Positions 1 through 8,527 of a stretch of 64,000 nucleotides of DNA are shown here, one piece after another. Numbering within the stretch: the stretch's first letter is position 1; each line of letters starts with the position of its first letter. The translations under genes and the position numbers were made by a program. The notes under the pieces are model-generated. The model had not been told where the DNA came from. It did not search any database and saw nothing but the letters and a program-made list of their open reading frames with translations. The DNA comes from Rhodothermales bacterium (GTDB lineage Bacteria; Bacteroidota; Rhodothermia; Rhodothermales; JANQRZ01): positions 1 through 64,000 of the forward strand of contig JANQRZ010000023.1 of the NCBI GenBank assembly GCA_028284265.1. The letters are read 5' to 3'.

Positions 1-1112
1 ACGGCGACCTTGCTGCTCTCTTCGAGCGAGAAGGTGATCTCGGTCCGCTCGACGAACGGGTTCGGGTAGGCCCCGACTTCGCTCGTGCGCGCTGCGGCCT
101 CGAACGTCGGCCACGGCGTGGCGTCGACGAGCGTCCACTCGGTCGAGGTGCCAGCGGCACGGGCTCCGGCCACGGTCACTTCCACATCGTCGCTTGCAAC
201 GGAGGCGCTGGTGTTCGGGCCTGCGCTGATCGTGACGGTGTAGGTGCCGTTGGGAGCCGCGCCGGGAACGCCGAGGGAGAAGCCGAGCGTCGGCGAGCAG
301 GTGTTGGCCGGGAGGCTGCCGCTCTGGACGACGCCGGGTCCGGCGACGGAGTTACCACCGAGGAAGGCCTCGAAGTAGACGACGCCGCTGACGGGGTTGG
401 CCGTGTTGTTGCAGACGACGTAGGTGAAGCTAGCCGTGCCGGGCGCGGAGACGGTCTGTGCTTCAGGATCGGCGTCGAGCGTGAACGGATCGCCACCGCC
501 ATCGGTCATGATCTCGACATCGTCAACGAAGAAGTTCGTCACGCCGTCGCCGGGCTGGGTTGTGCTTTCGAACAGGAGCGTGTGCGTCCCACCATCAGCG
601 AATGCATCGATGTTGACGGAGACGGCGGCATACGTGCCATAGGTCGTCGTATCAGCTTCCGTGGCCGTGAAGACCACGGTACCGTCGAGGCTCACTTCGA
701 GGATGCCCTCGTTGTCACCAACGGGGATTTCGAGGAAGAACATGAGGTCGGCGCTGCCGCTCGGGATCGTCACGTCCTGCGAGACGGTGCCCGTTTCGAC
801 AGCATTGATGCCGCCGAACCAAGCCCACCAGTCGCCGGTGTTGGGGCCGGTGCCGCCACCAAATCCACAGAGGCCCGTGGTGCAAAGCGGGGTGCCGAAG
901 TTGGTCGAGGACTCGCCCCAGTCAGCGTTCGGGCTGCCGCCTTCGAAGGAGCCGTCCGCCACGATGCCGCCACGGTCGACATAGTTGGTCTGGACTTCAA
1001 CGTCGTTGGTCTGACGCTCGAAGGTCTCAGCGGCGCGGTTCTGCGCGAGCGCGAGGGGGCTGAGGGCTACAAAGAGCGCAGCCACACAAAAAACACGTAG
1101 TGCGTTTGACAT
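1..1112 (-). CDS. Secreted protein with T9SS C-terminal sorting domain, 3' end outside window
   Basis: The reading frame opens with an ATG at 1112 and stays open to the window edge, giving about 370 residues. Residues 1-23 are a signal peptide (hydrophobic core, cleavage after LALAQ-like Ala). A jelly-roll-like repeat rich in Gly, Asp and Thr follows, including a GSFEGG...W motif typical of carbohydrate-binding or MAM-like modules. After about residue 345 the sequence AYPNPFVERTEITFSL begins; this is the start of the Por/T9SS type A sorting domain, so the protein should cross the outer membrane through T9SS. Its natural ligand is unknown. No Shine-Dalgarno sequence precedes the start. The rest of the sorting domain lies beyond position 1. 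Confidence 0.8.
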   Translation of the reverse strand, partial: MSNALRVFCVAALFVALSPLALAQNRAAETFERQTNDVEVQTNYVDRGGIVADGSFEGGSPNADWGESSTNFGTPLCTTGLCGFGGGTGPNTGDWWAWFGGINAVETGTVSQDVTIPSGSADLMFFLEIPVGDNEGILEVSLDGTVVFTATEADTTTYGTYAAVSVNIDAFADGGTHTLLFESTTQPGDGVTNFFVDDVEIMTDGGGDPFTLDADPEAQTVSAPGTASFTYVVCNNTANPVSGVVYFEAFLGGNSVAGPGVVQSGSLPANTCSPTLGFSLGVPGAAPNGTYTVTISAGPNTSASVASDDVEVTVAGARAAGTSTEWTLVDATPWPTFEAAARTSEVGAYPNPFVERTEITFSLEESSKVA

Positions 1113-1242
1113 GGTAGGTAGGGAGTTAAAGGTGAAGAGGAAAAACCGACTGGCAACGTGCCAGCACAGCAGCATGGATAAGGAAAGCACGAAGTGAAGA
1201 AAAAGCTAGGGGCAAACGAAATTATTTAACGCCTCTGGCGCG

Positions 1243-1278
1243 GTATGCTCCAAAGACCTATCCGGTATGCTCCAAAAG
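1243..1278. repeat. Direct repeat GGTATGCTCCAAA, two copies
   Basis: The 13-base word GGTATGCTCCAAA occurs twice about 23 bases apart between the truncated T9SS gene and the GNAT gene. The spacing is close to two helical turns, so a protein could contact both copies on one DNA face. A short hairpin (CTGGCA-ACG-TGCCAG, 1150-1164) lies nearby. Position is accurate to about one base. Function is not known. Confidence 0.45.
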
Positions 1279-1349
1279 CGTACTCCGAGCGTCCTTTGCT
1301 TGCCCCGGACCTTACTCTGGGCTGTATAGGAGTGCCGCGCCTACCCACT

Positions 1350-1853
1350 TCATTCTCCGAAGGCATCGTGATATTGCACGACGCTGTCCACCTCAGCGAG
1401 TGCGCCCGGCTCCAGCTCCAATGCCATGAATACCTCGGCGGGTACATCGTATCTCGAGGCGAGACCGAACGTGGCGGACGGCTTGAATCCGTACCGAGGG
1501 TAGTAGTCCGGGTGCCCGAGCACGACGACAGCTTGTGTTCCATCCTGTCGGCAGGCGTCGAGTCCTCGGCGCACAAGTGCTGTACCGACTCCGGTGCGCT
1601 GGTGCTCCGGTAGCACAGCCATCGGAGCCAGCCCGCGTGCGGCGAGGTCGGGTCGGGGCGGATCGAACGTGACGGGCGTGAACGCGATATGGCCCACGAC
1701 CTCGCCATCGAGTGTGGCGACCAAGCCGAGGTAGTCCGTCTGCGCGCGGAGCCTGTCTACGAGCTCGGCTTCGTCGGGCTGTCCGAAGGCCGCTTCGTTC
1801 ACACGCCGGACGGCAGGGATATCCTCAGGCTGTTCGGGGCGAACCGTGACCAT
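1350..1853 (-). CDS. GNAT family N-acetyltransferase
   Basis: The 167-residue protein has the GNAT fold from start to end: an N-terminal beta-alpha unit (RPEQPEDIPAVRRVNEAAF), a central strand with GHIAFTPV, and the acetyl-CoA pyrophosphate loop QRTGVGTALVRRG near residue 85. This resembles the YhbS-like predicted acetyltransferases. The ATG at 1853 sits one base after the stop codon of the upstream ABC gene, so translation is probably coupled. The frame continues upstream without a stop, but that extension would lie inside the ABC gene. The acceptor substrate cannot be told; co-transcription with an exporter suggests a modification or resistance role, which is inference. Confidence 0.85.
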   Translation of the reverse strand: MVTVRPEQPEDIPAVRRVNEAAFGQPDEAELVDRLRAQTDYLGLVATLDGEVVGHIAFTPVTFDPPRPDLAARGLAPMAVLPEHQRTGVGTALVRRGLDACRQDGTQAVVVLGHPDYYPRYGFKPSATFGLASRYDVPAEVFMALELEPGALAEVDSVVQYHDAFGE

Positions 1854-1854
1854 G

Positions 1855-3675
1855 CTACGCTGCCGTGCGTTCTTGGTCGGCGTACTGCAACTCGTAGAGT
1901 TTGCGGTAGAGGCCGTCGAGGGTGAGCAGGTCTTGGTGGGTGCCGCGCTCACGGATCTGCCCTTTGTGCATCACCAGTATCTGCCGAGCGTCCTGAATCG
2001 TCGATAGGCGGTGCGCGACGACGAGGGCGCTTCGGCCCTTCATCAGCGTCCCGAGCGCCGTCTGCACTAACTCCTCGGTCTCCGTGTCCACCGAACTCGT
2101 TGCCTCGTCGAGGACGATGATCGCGGGGTCGTAGACAAGCGCCCGAATGAACGAGACGAGCTGGCGCTGTCCGTGCGAGAGCGTCACACCGCGCTCGCCG
2201 ATTTCGTGCGCCAGCCCGTCCGGCAGCACGTCGATGAAACGATCCGCGCCGACGAGGTCGATGGCGTGCTGCACGTCGGTGAGGCTCTTGGCCGGGTCGC
2301 CGAGGGTGATGTTGTCGGCGAGGGAGCCGGAGAACAGAAACACGTCCTGCAACACGAGGCCGATGTGATGGCGAAGGTCTTCGAGCGCGAGGTGCTGGAT
2401 CGGGACACCGTCCACGCGGATTTCGCCGCGCTGCACCTCATAGAACCGGAGCAACAGGTTGATGATCGTCGTCTTACCCGACCCCGTCGCTCCGACGAGC
2501 GCCACCGTCTGGCCCGGCTCGACGGTGAACGACACGTCGCGGAGCACCCAGTTCGGCTCGTCCGAGTCGGGCAGGTTCTCGTAGGCGAACCACACGTTCT
2601 CGAACTCGATCCGGCCTTGGCACTCGTCAATCGAGCGCGGCTCGTCCGGCTCGGCGAGGGCGGCGTCGTGGTCAAGCACGTCAAACACGCGCTCCGACGC
2701 GGCCATCGCGCTCTGGAGTGTGTTGTACTGGTCCGACAGGTTGCGGATCGGCTCGAAGAAGCGGCGGACGTACTGGATGAACGCGATCAGCACCCCGACC
2801 GTCAGCGTCGCTCGCATCGCCTCGGTCCCACCAAACCAGATCACGAGCGCGAGCGCGAGGCTGGCAATGAGATCGACCGCCGGGAAGAAGAGGGCGTAGT
2901 AAAAGACGCCTTTCACTTGGGCCTGCCGGTGCTCGTCGTTGATGCCCCGGAAGCGGCGCAGCTCCTCGGCCTCGCGGTTGAACATCTGGACGACCGGCAT
3001 CCCGGTGATGTGCTCCTGCATGAACGAGTTCAGGCGGCTGACCTGCTTGCGTGTCTCGCGGTAGACCACGCGGACCCGGTTGCGGAACGTCATCGTCGCC
3101 CAGAACATCAGCGGCATCACGGCAAGCGCCACGAGAGCAAGGCGCACGTTCAGCGTAAACATGAAGTACGCGATGAACACGATCTGCGAGAGACTCCCGA
3201 GGATCGAGACGACGCCCGCCGAGAGGAGGTTGGAGAGTGCTTCGATGTCGCTCGTGGTCCGCGTGATGAGCCGACCGATGGGGGTCCGGTCGAAGTAGCC
3301 GAGTGGCTGGCGCTGGATGTGCCGGAAGACACGCGTGCGGAGGTCGTAGAGCGCGTGCTGCCCGACCCACTGCGTGAGGTACCCGCCCGCAAACGCGGTC
3401 AGCCCCTGCCCGACGAGCACGAGCGCGAGCAGTCCGACGATTCGAAGCAACCCGGACACATCGCCTTCGACCACATGGTTGTCAATCGCAAGCTGGACGA
3501 GCTTCGGCTGGAGCGCGCCGAGAAACGCGGTGCCGAGGACGAGCACGCTGGCGATCAGCACGCGCCCTTTGTACGGCCCGAGGAACGACAGAATCCGGCG
3601 GAAGAGCCGCCCGTCATAGACGGTAGCCTCTTTCGCCTTGTCGCCGCTCTGTTGGCTTTTTGTCTCGTCGGCCAT
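1855..3675 (-). CDS. ABC exporter half-transporter, BmrD/YheH-like subunit
   Basis: This 606-residue protein has a six-helix membrane domain (about residues 30-330) fused to an ATPase domain. Walker A is GATGSGKT (395-402), the signature is LSHGQ (499-503) rather than LSGGQ, and Walker B ends in the canonical LDE with the catalytic Glu at about 524, followed by a standard H-loop AHR. In heterodimeric exporters such as BmrCD, TM287/288 and LmrCD, one subunit keeps the Glu but carries the odd signature, exactly as here. The partner is the gene immediately upstream, 7 bases away. The start ATG at 3675 was chosen because longer versions overlap the partner. Substrate (drug, lipid or peptide) is unknown. 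Confidence 0.88.
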   Translation of the reverse strand: MADETKSQQSGDKAKEATVYDGRLFRRILSFLGPYKGRVLIASVLVLGTAFLGALQPKLVQLAIDNHVVEGDVSGLLRIVGLLALVLVGQGLTAFAGGYLTQWVGQHALYDLRTRVFRHIQRQPLGYFDRTPIGRLITRTTSDIEALSNLLSAGVVSILGSLSQIVFIAYFMFTLNVRLALVALAVMPLMFWATMTFRNRVRVVYRETRKQVSRLNSFMQEHITGMPVVQMFNREAEELRRFRGINDEHRQAQVKGVFYYALFFPAVDLIASLALALVIWFGGTEAMRATLTVGVLIAFIQYVRRFFEPIRNLSDQYNTLQSAMAASERVFDVLDHDAALAEPDEPRSIDECQGRIEFENVWFAYENLPDSDEPNWVLRDVSFTVEPGQTVALVGATGSGKTTIINLLLRFYEVQRGEIRVDGVPIQHLALEDLRHHIGLVLQDVFLFSGSLADNITLGDPAKSLTDVQHAIDLVGADRFIDVLPDGLAHEIGERGVTLSHGQRQLVSFIRALVYDPAIIVLDEATSSVDTETEELVQTALGTLMKGRSALVVAHRLSTIQDARQILVMHKGQIRERGTHQDLLTLDGLYRKLYELQYADQERTAA

Positions 3676-3682
3676 GCGTGTG

Positions 3683-5497
3683 TTAGAGAACCCCGGCGAG
3701 TTCTTCTTCGAGGAGCTGCTTCCGGTAGAGGTCGGCGTAGATACCGCCGTGCTCGACGAGGGCATCGTGGTCGCCGCGTTCGGCAATGGCCCCGTCTTCC
3801 AGCACGAGGATCTGGTCGGCGTCCTGCACTGCCGAGATGCGGTGGCTCACGATGACAATCGTGCGCTGGCCGTAGTGCTTCTTCAGGTGGCCGAGGATGG
3901 TCGCCTCAGTGCGGGTGTCCACAGCGGAGAGGGCGTCGTCGAAGATCAGGATGCGGGGTTCACGGATGAGGGCGCGGGCGATGGCCGTACGCTGCTTCTG
4001 TCCTCCTGAGAGCGTGATGCCCCGCTCGCCAACACGGGTCTCGAACCCTTCGGGGAAATCCTCGATGTTGGCGAGCAGGTCGGCTTCGAGTGCGGCCTGC
4101 TCGATCTCTGCCTGCTCAGCGTCGAGTTCACCGAAGGCGATGTTATTGCCGACCGAGTCGGAGAACAGAAAGACCTCTTGGGGAACCATGCCGATGTTCG
4201 ACCGGAGCGTGTCGAGCGGGATCGTCTGCACATTGCGCCCGTCCACCTTGACTGTGCCCTGCGTCGGCTCGATCAGGCGCGGGATCAACTCGATCAGCGT
4301 CGATTTGCCCGAGCCGGTCCGCCCGACGATCCCGATGGTGGTCCCGGCAGGTACGTCGAACGAGAGGCCGCGCAGCACGTCCGGGCCGCCGTCGGTGTAG
4401 TGGTAACTCACATCCTCGAACGTGACCCTGCCTTCGATGGAGTGGATGGCTTGATCTGTCCGCTCGGTGTCGATCACGTCGGGCGCTGTGTCGAGAATTT
4501 CGAAAAGCCGGGTGGCCGAGGCGCTGGCTTGCTGGATCATCGAGATGACAAACCCGAACGAGGCGACGGGCCACGTCATGATGGCGACGTAGATGATGTA
4601 CTCGGCGATGTTGCCGAGCGTGATCGTGCCCTCGATCACAAGCCGTCCGCCGATCCACACGACGAGGATGGTGCTCGCGCCGATCAGGATTTGCATGATC
4701 GGGCGGAAGGCGGCGTCGATGAGCGCGAGATCGAGCGCCCGCCGCTTGTAGTCCCGGCTCTCGTCCTCGAAGCGCTCGGCCTCGAAAATCTCGCGCGTGT
4801 AGGCTTTCACCACGCGGACGCCCGCGAGCGCCTCCTGTACCCGACTCGTCAGGGTCGAGTATTGCCGCTGCATCGCGTCGGTGCGGGCATGGACGAGTTG
4901 GGAGACGAAGAAGATCACAACGGCGAGAGCGGGCATCGGAAGCAGCGCCCACAGCGTCAGCGTCGGCGAGATCAGCAGCATCACGATCAAGACCGTCACA
5001 ACGGTTGTGAGGGCGCGGACGGCATACATGATCGCTGGGCCGATGTAGCGCCGGACCTTCTCGATGTCGCTTGTGGCGCGCGTGAGCACGTCACCTGTCG
5101 GGGTCCGGTGGTAGAACCCGGCGGAGAGCTTCTGGAGGTGATCGTAAAGCCGATTCCGCAGGTCGAACTCGATGTGCCGACTCGCCACCACCACCGTTTG
5201 CCGCGTCAGGAATGAGAACACGCCGCTGATGATCGACAGCCCGACAATCGCCACGCCGATGACGACGAGCGTGTAGGCGAAGTAGCGCCACAGAAAGTCC
5301 TCGACCGGCGTGCCCGCGTAGAGCTTGTGGACCGTCACCATCCGGGGAATCGCGTCCACCGCCTCGCGCACCACGACCGGCACGACAATCGCGAACCCCG
5401 CCGACGCGAGGGCGGCGAGGAGGCCCGGAATCATCAGGCCCTTGTACTTCCAGAGGTACGGGTTAAGACGACGGAGCGGATGCGCGGATGAAGCCAT
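3683..5497 (-). CDS. ABC exporter half-transporter, BmrC/YheI-like subunit
   Basis: A 604-residue protein with a membrane domain (about 15-325) and an ATPase domain. Walker A GRTGSGKS starts at residue 392 and the signature LSGGQ is canonical (about 496-500). Walker B reads ILIFDD, so the catalytic Glu is Asp (about 521). That replacement marks the degenerate-site subunit of heterodimeric type I exporters, and it pairs with the LSHGQ signature of the downstream gene to form the non-hydrolysing site. It sits 35 bases after the AtuA-like gene and 7 bases before its partner, so the four genes form one operon. The ATG at 5497 (MASSAHPLRRLNPYLW) avoids a long overlap with the upstream gene. Confidence 0.88.
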   Translation of the reverse strand: MASSAHPLRRLNPYLWKYKGLMIPGLLAALASAGFAIVVPVVVREAVDAIPRMVTVHKLYAGTPVEDFLWRYFAYTLVVIGVAIVGLSIISGVFSFLTRQTVVVASRHIEFDLRNRLYDHLQKLSAGFYHRTPTGDVLTRATSDIEKVRRYIGPAIMYAVRALTTVVTVLIVMLLISPTLTLWALLPMPALAVVIFFVSQLVHARTDAMQRQYSTLTSRVQEALAGVRVVKAYTREIFEAERFEDESRDYKRRALDLALIDAAFRPIMQILIGASTILVVWIGGRLVIEGTITLGNIAEYIIYVAIMTWPVASFGFVISMIQQASASATRLFEILDTAPDVIDTERTDQAIHSIEGRVTFEDVSYHYTDGGPDVLRGLSFDVPAGTTIGIVGRTGSGKSTLIELIPRLIEPTQGTVKVDGRNVQTIPLDTLRSNIGMVPQEVFLFSDSVGNNIAFGELDAEQAEIEQAALEADLLANIEDFPEGFETRVGERGITLSGGQKQRTAIARALIREPRILIFDDALSAVDTRTEATILGHLKKHYGQRTIVIVSHRISAVQDADQILVLEDGAIAERGDHDALVEHGGIYADLYRKQLLEEELAGVL

Positions 5498-5532
5498 GCC
5501 TCCCGAACGCCCGGACGGAGGTTGTGATCCGC

Positions 5533-6900
5533 CTACGTCTCGACGACCGTGACCTCGGGATGGACGCGGTCTTTCGGGATGAGCGCGGGCCAGTAGGCGA
5601 TTACCTCGCTCGGCTTCGGGCGGCCCCCGGCGAAGCCGGTGACAGCGCTCGGCCCGGTGAGGATCAGTGGGGCGATCTCGCGCCCGAACTGTTCGACTGC
5701 ACCCTTGTCCGAAGAGCGGACGGAGACGCGGAGCATCACCTCGTCGAGGTCGCCCTCGCGCCCGGCGTTTCGGTTCTCGTCTTCGGAGAGCGCGTTGAGG
5801 CCGATCAGTTCGGCGCGGTACTCGTCGAATGAAAGGTCGAGTGCGTCTAGGCGGGACTTCAGGATGTCGGCGGCAGCGCGGGCTTTCTTCGCGGCGTCGG
5901 GCCACGCATAGACGAGCGTGGAGCTTGCCTTCCAGCCATCGGAATAGGCGGCGCTGACCTTGTAGAACTCGGTGTCCGGCTCCCCCGCGATACCGTGGAC
6001 GCGGACGCGGTTCTCGCCCTCGGCTTCAAGGTGGATCGAGGTGAAGTCGGCGATGCAGTCGGGGGTGATGTAGTCCTTCGGGTCGCCGATTTCGTAGAGC
6101 AATTGCTCGGCGACGGTGGCAGTGGAGACGAGGCCGCCGGTGCCGTCATGCTTGGTAACGGTGAACGTCCCGTCGGGGCGCGCCTCGACAATCGGGAAGC
6201 CGATCCGGGCCATGTCGGGGACAGTCTGCCAGTCGGTGAAGTTGCCACCCGATGACTGCGCGCCGCATTCGAGAATGTGACCCGCGACCGTGCCCGCCGC
6301 CATCTTGTCCCAGTCGCTCCGGTCCCAGCCGAATTCGTGGATCATCGGCGCGAGTGTGAGGCCGGTGTCGGTGGTGCGCCCGGTGATGACCACGTCCGCG
6401 CCCTGTTGCAGTGCTTCGACAATCGGACCGGCCCCGAGGTAGGCGTTCGCGCTCACCATCTGGTCGCGGACCGGCGCGAGCAACTCGCCCGTCTCCATGT
6501 GCTTCAACTCGACACCATCGTTCAGCAGATCATCGAGGTCGTCCAGCAGGTCATCGCCCGTGACGACGGCGATCTTGATGCCCTCGATGCCGCGTTCTTT
6601 CGCGTTTGCCAGAATCGCATCGCGGCAGCCGAGTGGGTTGACGCCGCCCGCGTTCGAGACAATCGTAAAGCCCTTCTGCTTGATATCCGGCAGCAGTTCG
6701 GTGACGACCTCGACGAAGTCGCGCGCGTAGCCGAAGGCGGGGTTGCGGAGCTTCTGCTTTTGGAGAATCGACATCGTGACCTCGGCGAGGTAGTCCATCA
6801 CGAGATAGTCGATGGGGCCGTTGCGCGCTTGGTCGATGGGGGCGCGCTGGAGGTCGCCCCAGAAGCCTTGGCCAGAGGCGATGCGGATGGTGTCTTTCAT
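5533..6900 (-). CDS. AtuA-like protein (DUF1446, acyclic terpene utilization family)
   Basis: The 455-residue protein starts with IRIASGQGFWGD and contains VSNAGGVNPLGC at about residues 80-95 and ITGRTTDTGLTL at about 170-185. These match the AtuA/DUF1446 family over its core. AtuA in Pseudomonas belongs to the citronellol/geranyl-CoA degradation cluster, but its reaction is not firmly known, and many family members lie far from terpene genes. No geranyl-CoA carboxylase genes are in this window, so a terpene role is not supported here. It is the first gene of an operon with an ABC exporter pair and a GNAT enzyme. A candidate -7 element lies 31 bases upstream. Confidence 0.82.
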   Translation of the reverse strand: MKDTIRIASGQGFWGDLQRAPIDQARNGPIDYLVMDYLAEVTMSILQKQKLRNPAFGYARDFVEVVTELLPDIKQKGFTIVSNAGGVNPLGCRDAILANAKERGIEGIKIAVVTGDDLLDDLDDLLNDGVELKHMETGELLAPVRDQMVSANAYLGAGPIVEALQQGADVVITGRTTDTGLTLAPMIHEFGWDRSDWDKMAAGTVAGHILECGAQSSGGNFTDWQTVPDMARIGFPIVEARPDGTFTVTKHDGTGGLVSTATVAEQLLYEIGDPKDYITPDCIADFTSIHLEAEGENRVRVHGIAGEPDTEFYKVSAAYSDGWKASSTLVYAWPDAAKKARAAADILKSRLDALDLSFDEYRAELIGLNALSEDENRNAGREGDLDEVMLRVSVRSSDKGAVEQFGREIAPLILTGPSAVTGFAGGRPKPSEVIAYWPALIPKDRVHPEVTVVET

Positions 6901-6930
6901 GGAATGGCAGATGGGTGATGAGCGGCGGGG

Positions 6931-6938
6931 GAAAGGTA
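6931..6938 (-). promoter_or_regulatory. Candidate Bacteroidota-type -7 element of the AtuA-ABC operon
   Basis: On the minus strand the sequence is TACCTTTC, one base away from the TAnnTTTG consensus and similar to the exact matches at 13062 and 58453. It lies about 30 bases before the AtuA-like start codon. No TTG is seen at the expected -33 distance, so this is a weak call. Confidence 0.3.
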
Positions 6939-7005
6939 CGGGAGGCGCGATGCGTGTTGCGTGAACTCACCTTCAACGGCAGCGCTTGCTCTCATGCATC
7001 ACTTG

Positions 7006-8217
7006 TCACGCATACGGACTCTGCGCCCGCGCTTGGGCGATCTTCTGGGTGTCGATGGCGATGACCAACTCCTCGTTTGTGGGGATCGCCCATACCTGCA
7101 CCGCACTGGCATCCGTCGAAATCTTTGCTGCGGTGCCGGAAGCCGCTTCGTTGCGTGCCGCGTCCATCTCGATGCCTAGTCCTTCGAGCCCAGCGCAAAT
7201 CTGGGCGCGAATGCGCGGGCTGTTTTGCCCGATCCCGGCGGTGAACACGACCGCGTCGGCCCCGCCGAGCGCAGCGAGGTACTGCCCAATGTAGCCTTTG
7301 ACTCGGTAGCAGAACACGTCCACCGCTTGACGGCATCGCACGTCGCCGTCGTCGGCTTCGGCGAGGAGGTCGCGCATATCGGCGGCGTAGCCCGACAGGC
7401 CGAGCAGCCCGCTGTACTTGTTGAGCAGCGTGTGGACTTCGGCCAGCGTCAACTCCTCCTTCTCGACGAGGTCGAACACAATGCTCGGGTCGATGCTGCC
7501 GGAGCGGGTGCCCATCACGAGGCCTGCGAGCGGCGTCATCCCCATCGATGTATCCACGCTCCGCCCGTCGCGGATCGCGGCGAGTGAGCAGCCGTTGCCG
7601 AGGTGAGCCGAGATGACGCGGCTGCTGCGCTTGTCGAGGTCGGCGAGTTTGTAGAGTTCGCGGCTGACGTAGTAGTGGCTGGTGCCGTGGAACCCGTAGC
7701 GGCGGATTTTATGGCGGCGGTAGAGCCGGTTCGGGATGGCGTAGAGGTAGGCGTGCTCCGGCAGCGTCTGGTGGAACGCCGTATCGAAGACGGCGACGTG
7801 GGGCACGTCCGGCAAGGCGGCTTGGGCGGCTTGGATGCCACGCAGGTTGGCCGGGTTGTGGAGCGGCGCGAGGTCGAAGGCATCGCGGATTGCCTCGACC
7901 ACCTCGTCGTCGATGAGGACCGAGTCGGCGAAGTGCTCGCCGCCATGGACGACGCGGTGCCCGACGGCGTCGATGGTCGCGTCGAGCTTTTCGTCGCCCT
8001 CGAAGAGCGTCTTCATTACGAAGCGCAGCGCCTCGCCGTGGTCAGCGGCCTGAAGCGCCTTCCGCTGCTTCTTGCCGTCGCCGACCCGCACCGACGCCAG
8101 CGACGATACCGCGCCGATCCGCTCGACCTGCCCCTCGGCGAGTGTCTGTTGTGCCTCCACATCGAGCACGTCGAACTTGAGAGAGGAGGAGCCGCAGTTG
8201 ATGACGAGAACAATCAC
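7006..8217 (-). CDS. ackA: Acetate kinase
   Basis: A 403-residue protein, the usual length of the family. It opens with VLVINCGSSSLKF, the first acetate kinase signature, and carries GHRVVHGGE (the conserved catalytic Arg region) and the second signature RYGFHGTSHYYVS. AckA interconverts acetate + ATP and acetyl phosphate + ADP in the cytoplasm. The likely start is the GTG at 8217, directly before the first beta strand; upstream codons belong to a low-complexity hairpin region. No phosphotransacetylase gene lies next to it, unlike the common ackA-pta pair. It stands alone, divergent from the small gene at 8307. Confidence 0.96.
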   Translation of the reverse strand: MIVLVINCGSSSLKFDVLDVEAQQTLAEGQVERIGAVSSLASVRVGDGKKQRKALQAADHGEALRFVMKTLFEGDEKLDATIDAVGHRVVHGGEHFADSVLIDDEVVEAIRDAFDLAPLHNPANLRGIQAAQAALPDVPHVAVFDTAFHQTLPEHAYLYAIPNRLYRRHKIRRYGFHGTSHYYVSRELYKLADLDKRSSRVISAHLGNGCSLAAIRDGRSVDTSMGMTPLAGLVMGTRSGSIDPSIVFDLVEKEELTLAEVHTLLNKYSGLLGLSGYAADMRDLLAEADDGDVRCRQAVDVFCYRVKGYIGQYLAALGGADAVVFTAGIGQNSPRIRAQICAGLEGLGIEMDAARNEAASGTAAKISTDASAVQVWAIPTNEELVIAIDTQKIAQARAQSPYA

Positions 8218-8220
8218 GAG

Positions 8221-8292
8221 GGTGGCGAGTGTCGAGTGACGAAGGGCGAGTTGAGGGACTGAATGATAACTCGCCACTCGAAACTTGCCACC
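8221..8292. repeat. Nested inverted repeat of GAGTG/CACTC words in the ackA leader
   Basis: Three nested stems can be drawn: GGTGGC (8221-8226) with GCCACC (8287-8292), GAGTG (8234-8238) with CACTC (8275-8279), and CGAGTT (8247-8252) with AACTCG (8268-8273). The same GAGTGTCGAGTG wording recurs at 40351-40425. The element fills the gap between the divergent starts of ackA and the small membrane protein. Confidence 0.6.
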
Positions 8293-8306
8293 CGACCTTT
8301 TGCTTC

Positions 8307-8525
8307 GTGGAGCCGAGCGATCTCGAAAATGTTCACTGGGTGATTGCCGGAGCCGTCTTCGGTTTCCTCTTCTTGGCGTTCATCCTGCTCTTTCCAGTCT
8401 ACCGGTTTCTCAACCGGGAGGAAGAATCCAGCCGCTCGTGGACGCCAGAAGAGATCGCCCACCACCAGCCTCGCGGAGATGGCACCACACAGCCCGAGCC
8501 GCCCGAGGCAGAGCCGTCGCGCTGA
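8307..8525 (+). CDS. Small single-pass membrane protein
   Basis: A 72-residue protein from a GTG at 8307 (residues: MEPSDLENVHW). Residues 11-34 form one strongly hydrophobic helix (IAGAVFGFLFLAFILLFPVY), followed by a charged, proline-rich tail with NREEES and PEEIAHHQ. The topology looks like a short periplasmic N-terminus and a cytoplasmic tail. I do not recognise a family. The gene ends two bases before the convergent comEA-like stop. The open frame extends further 5' but that part is the low-complexity inverted repeat, so GTG is preferred. Confidence 0.6.
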   Translation: MEPSDLENVHWVIAGAVFGFLFLAFILLFPVYRFLNREEESSRSWTPEEIAHHQPRGDGTTQPEPPEAEPSR

Positions 8526-8527
8526 CG

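Noticed and set aside
1350-1952. Longer GNAT version starting at 1952
   Set aside because: The extra 33 residues lie inside the ABC gene and are Ser/Thr-rich without conservation.
2173-3855. Long plus-strand open frame opposite the ABC genes (560 codons)
   Set aside because: It is antisense to two well-conserved ABC ATPases, has charged low-complexity composition (many Glu, Arg, Val, Asp repeats) and matches no fold; it results from high GC at third positions of the real genes.
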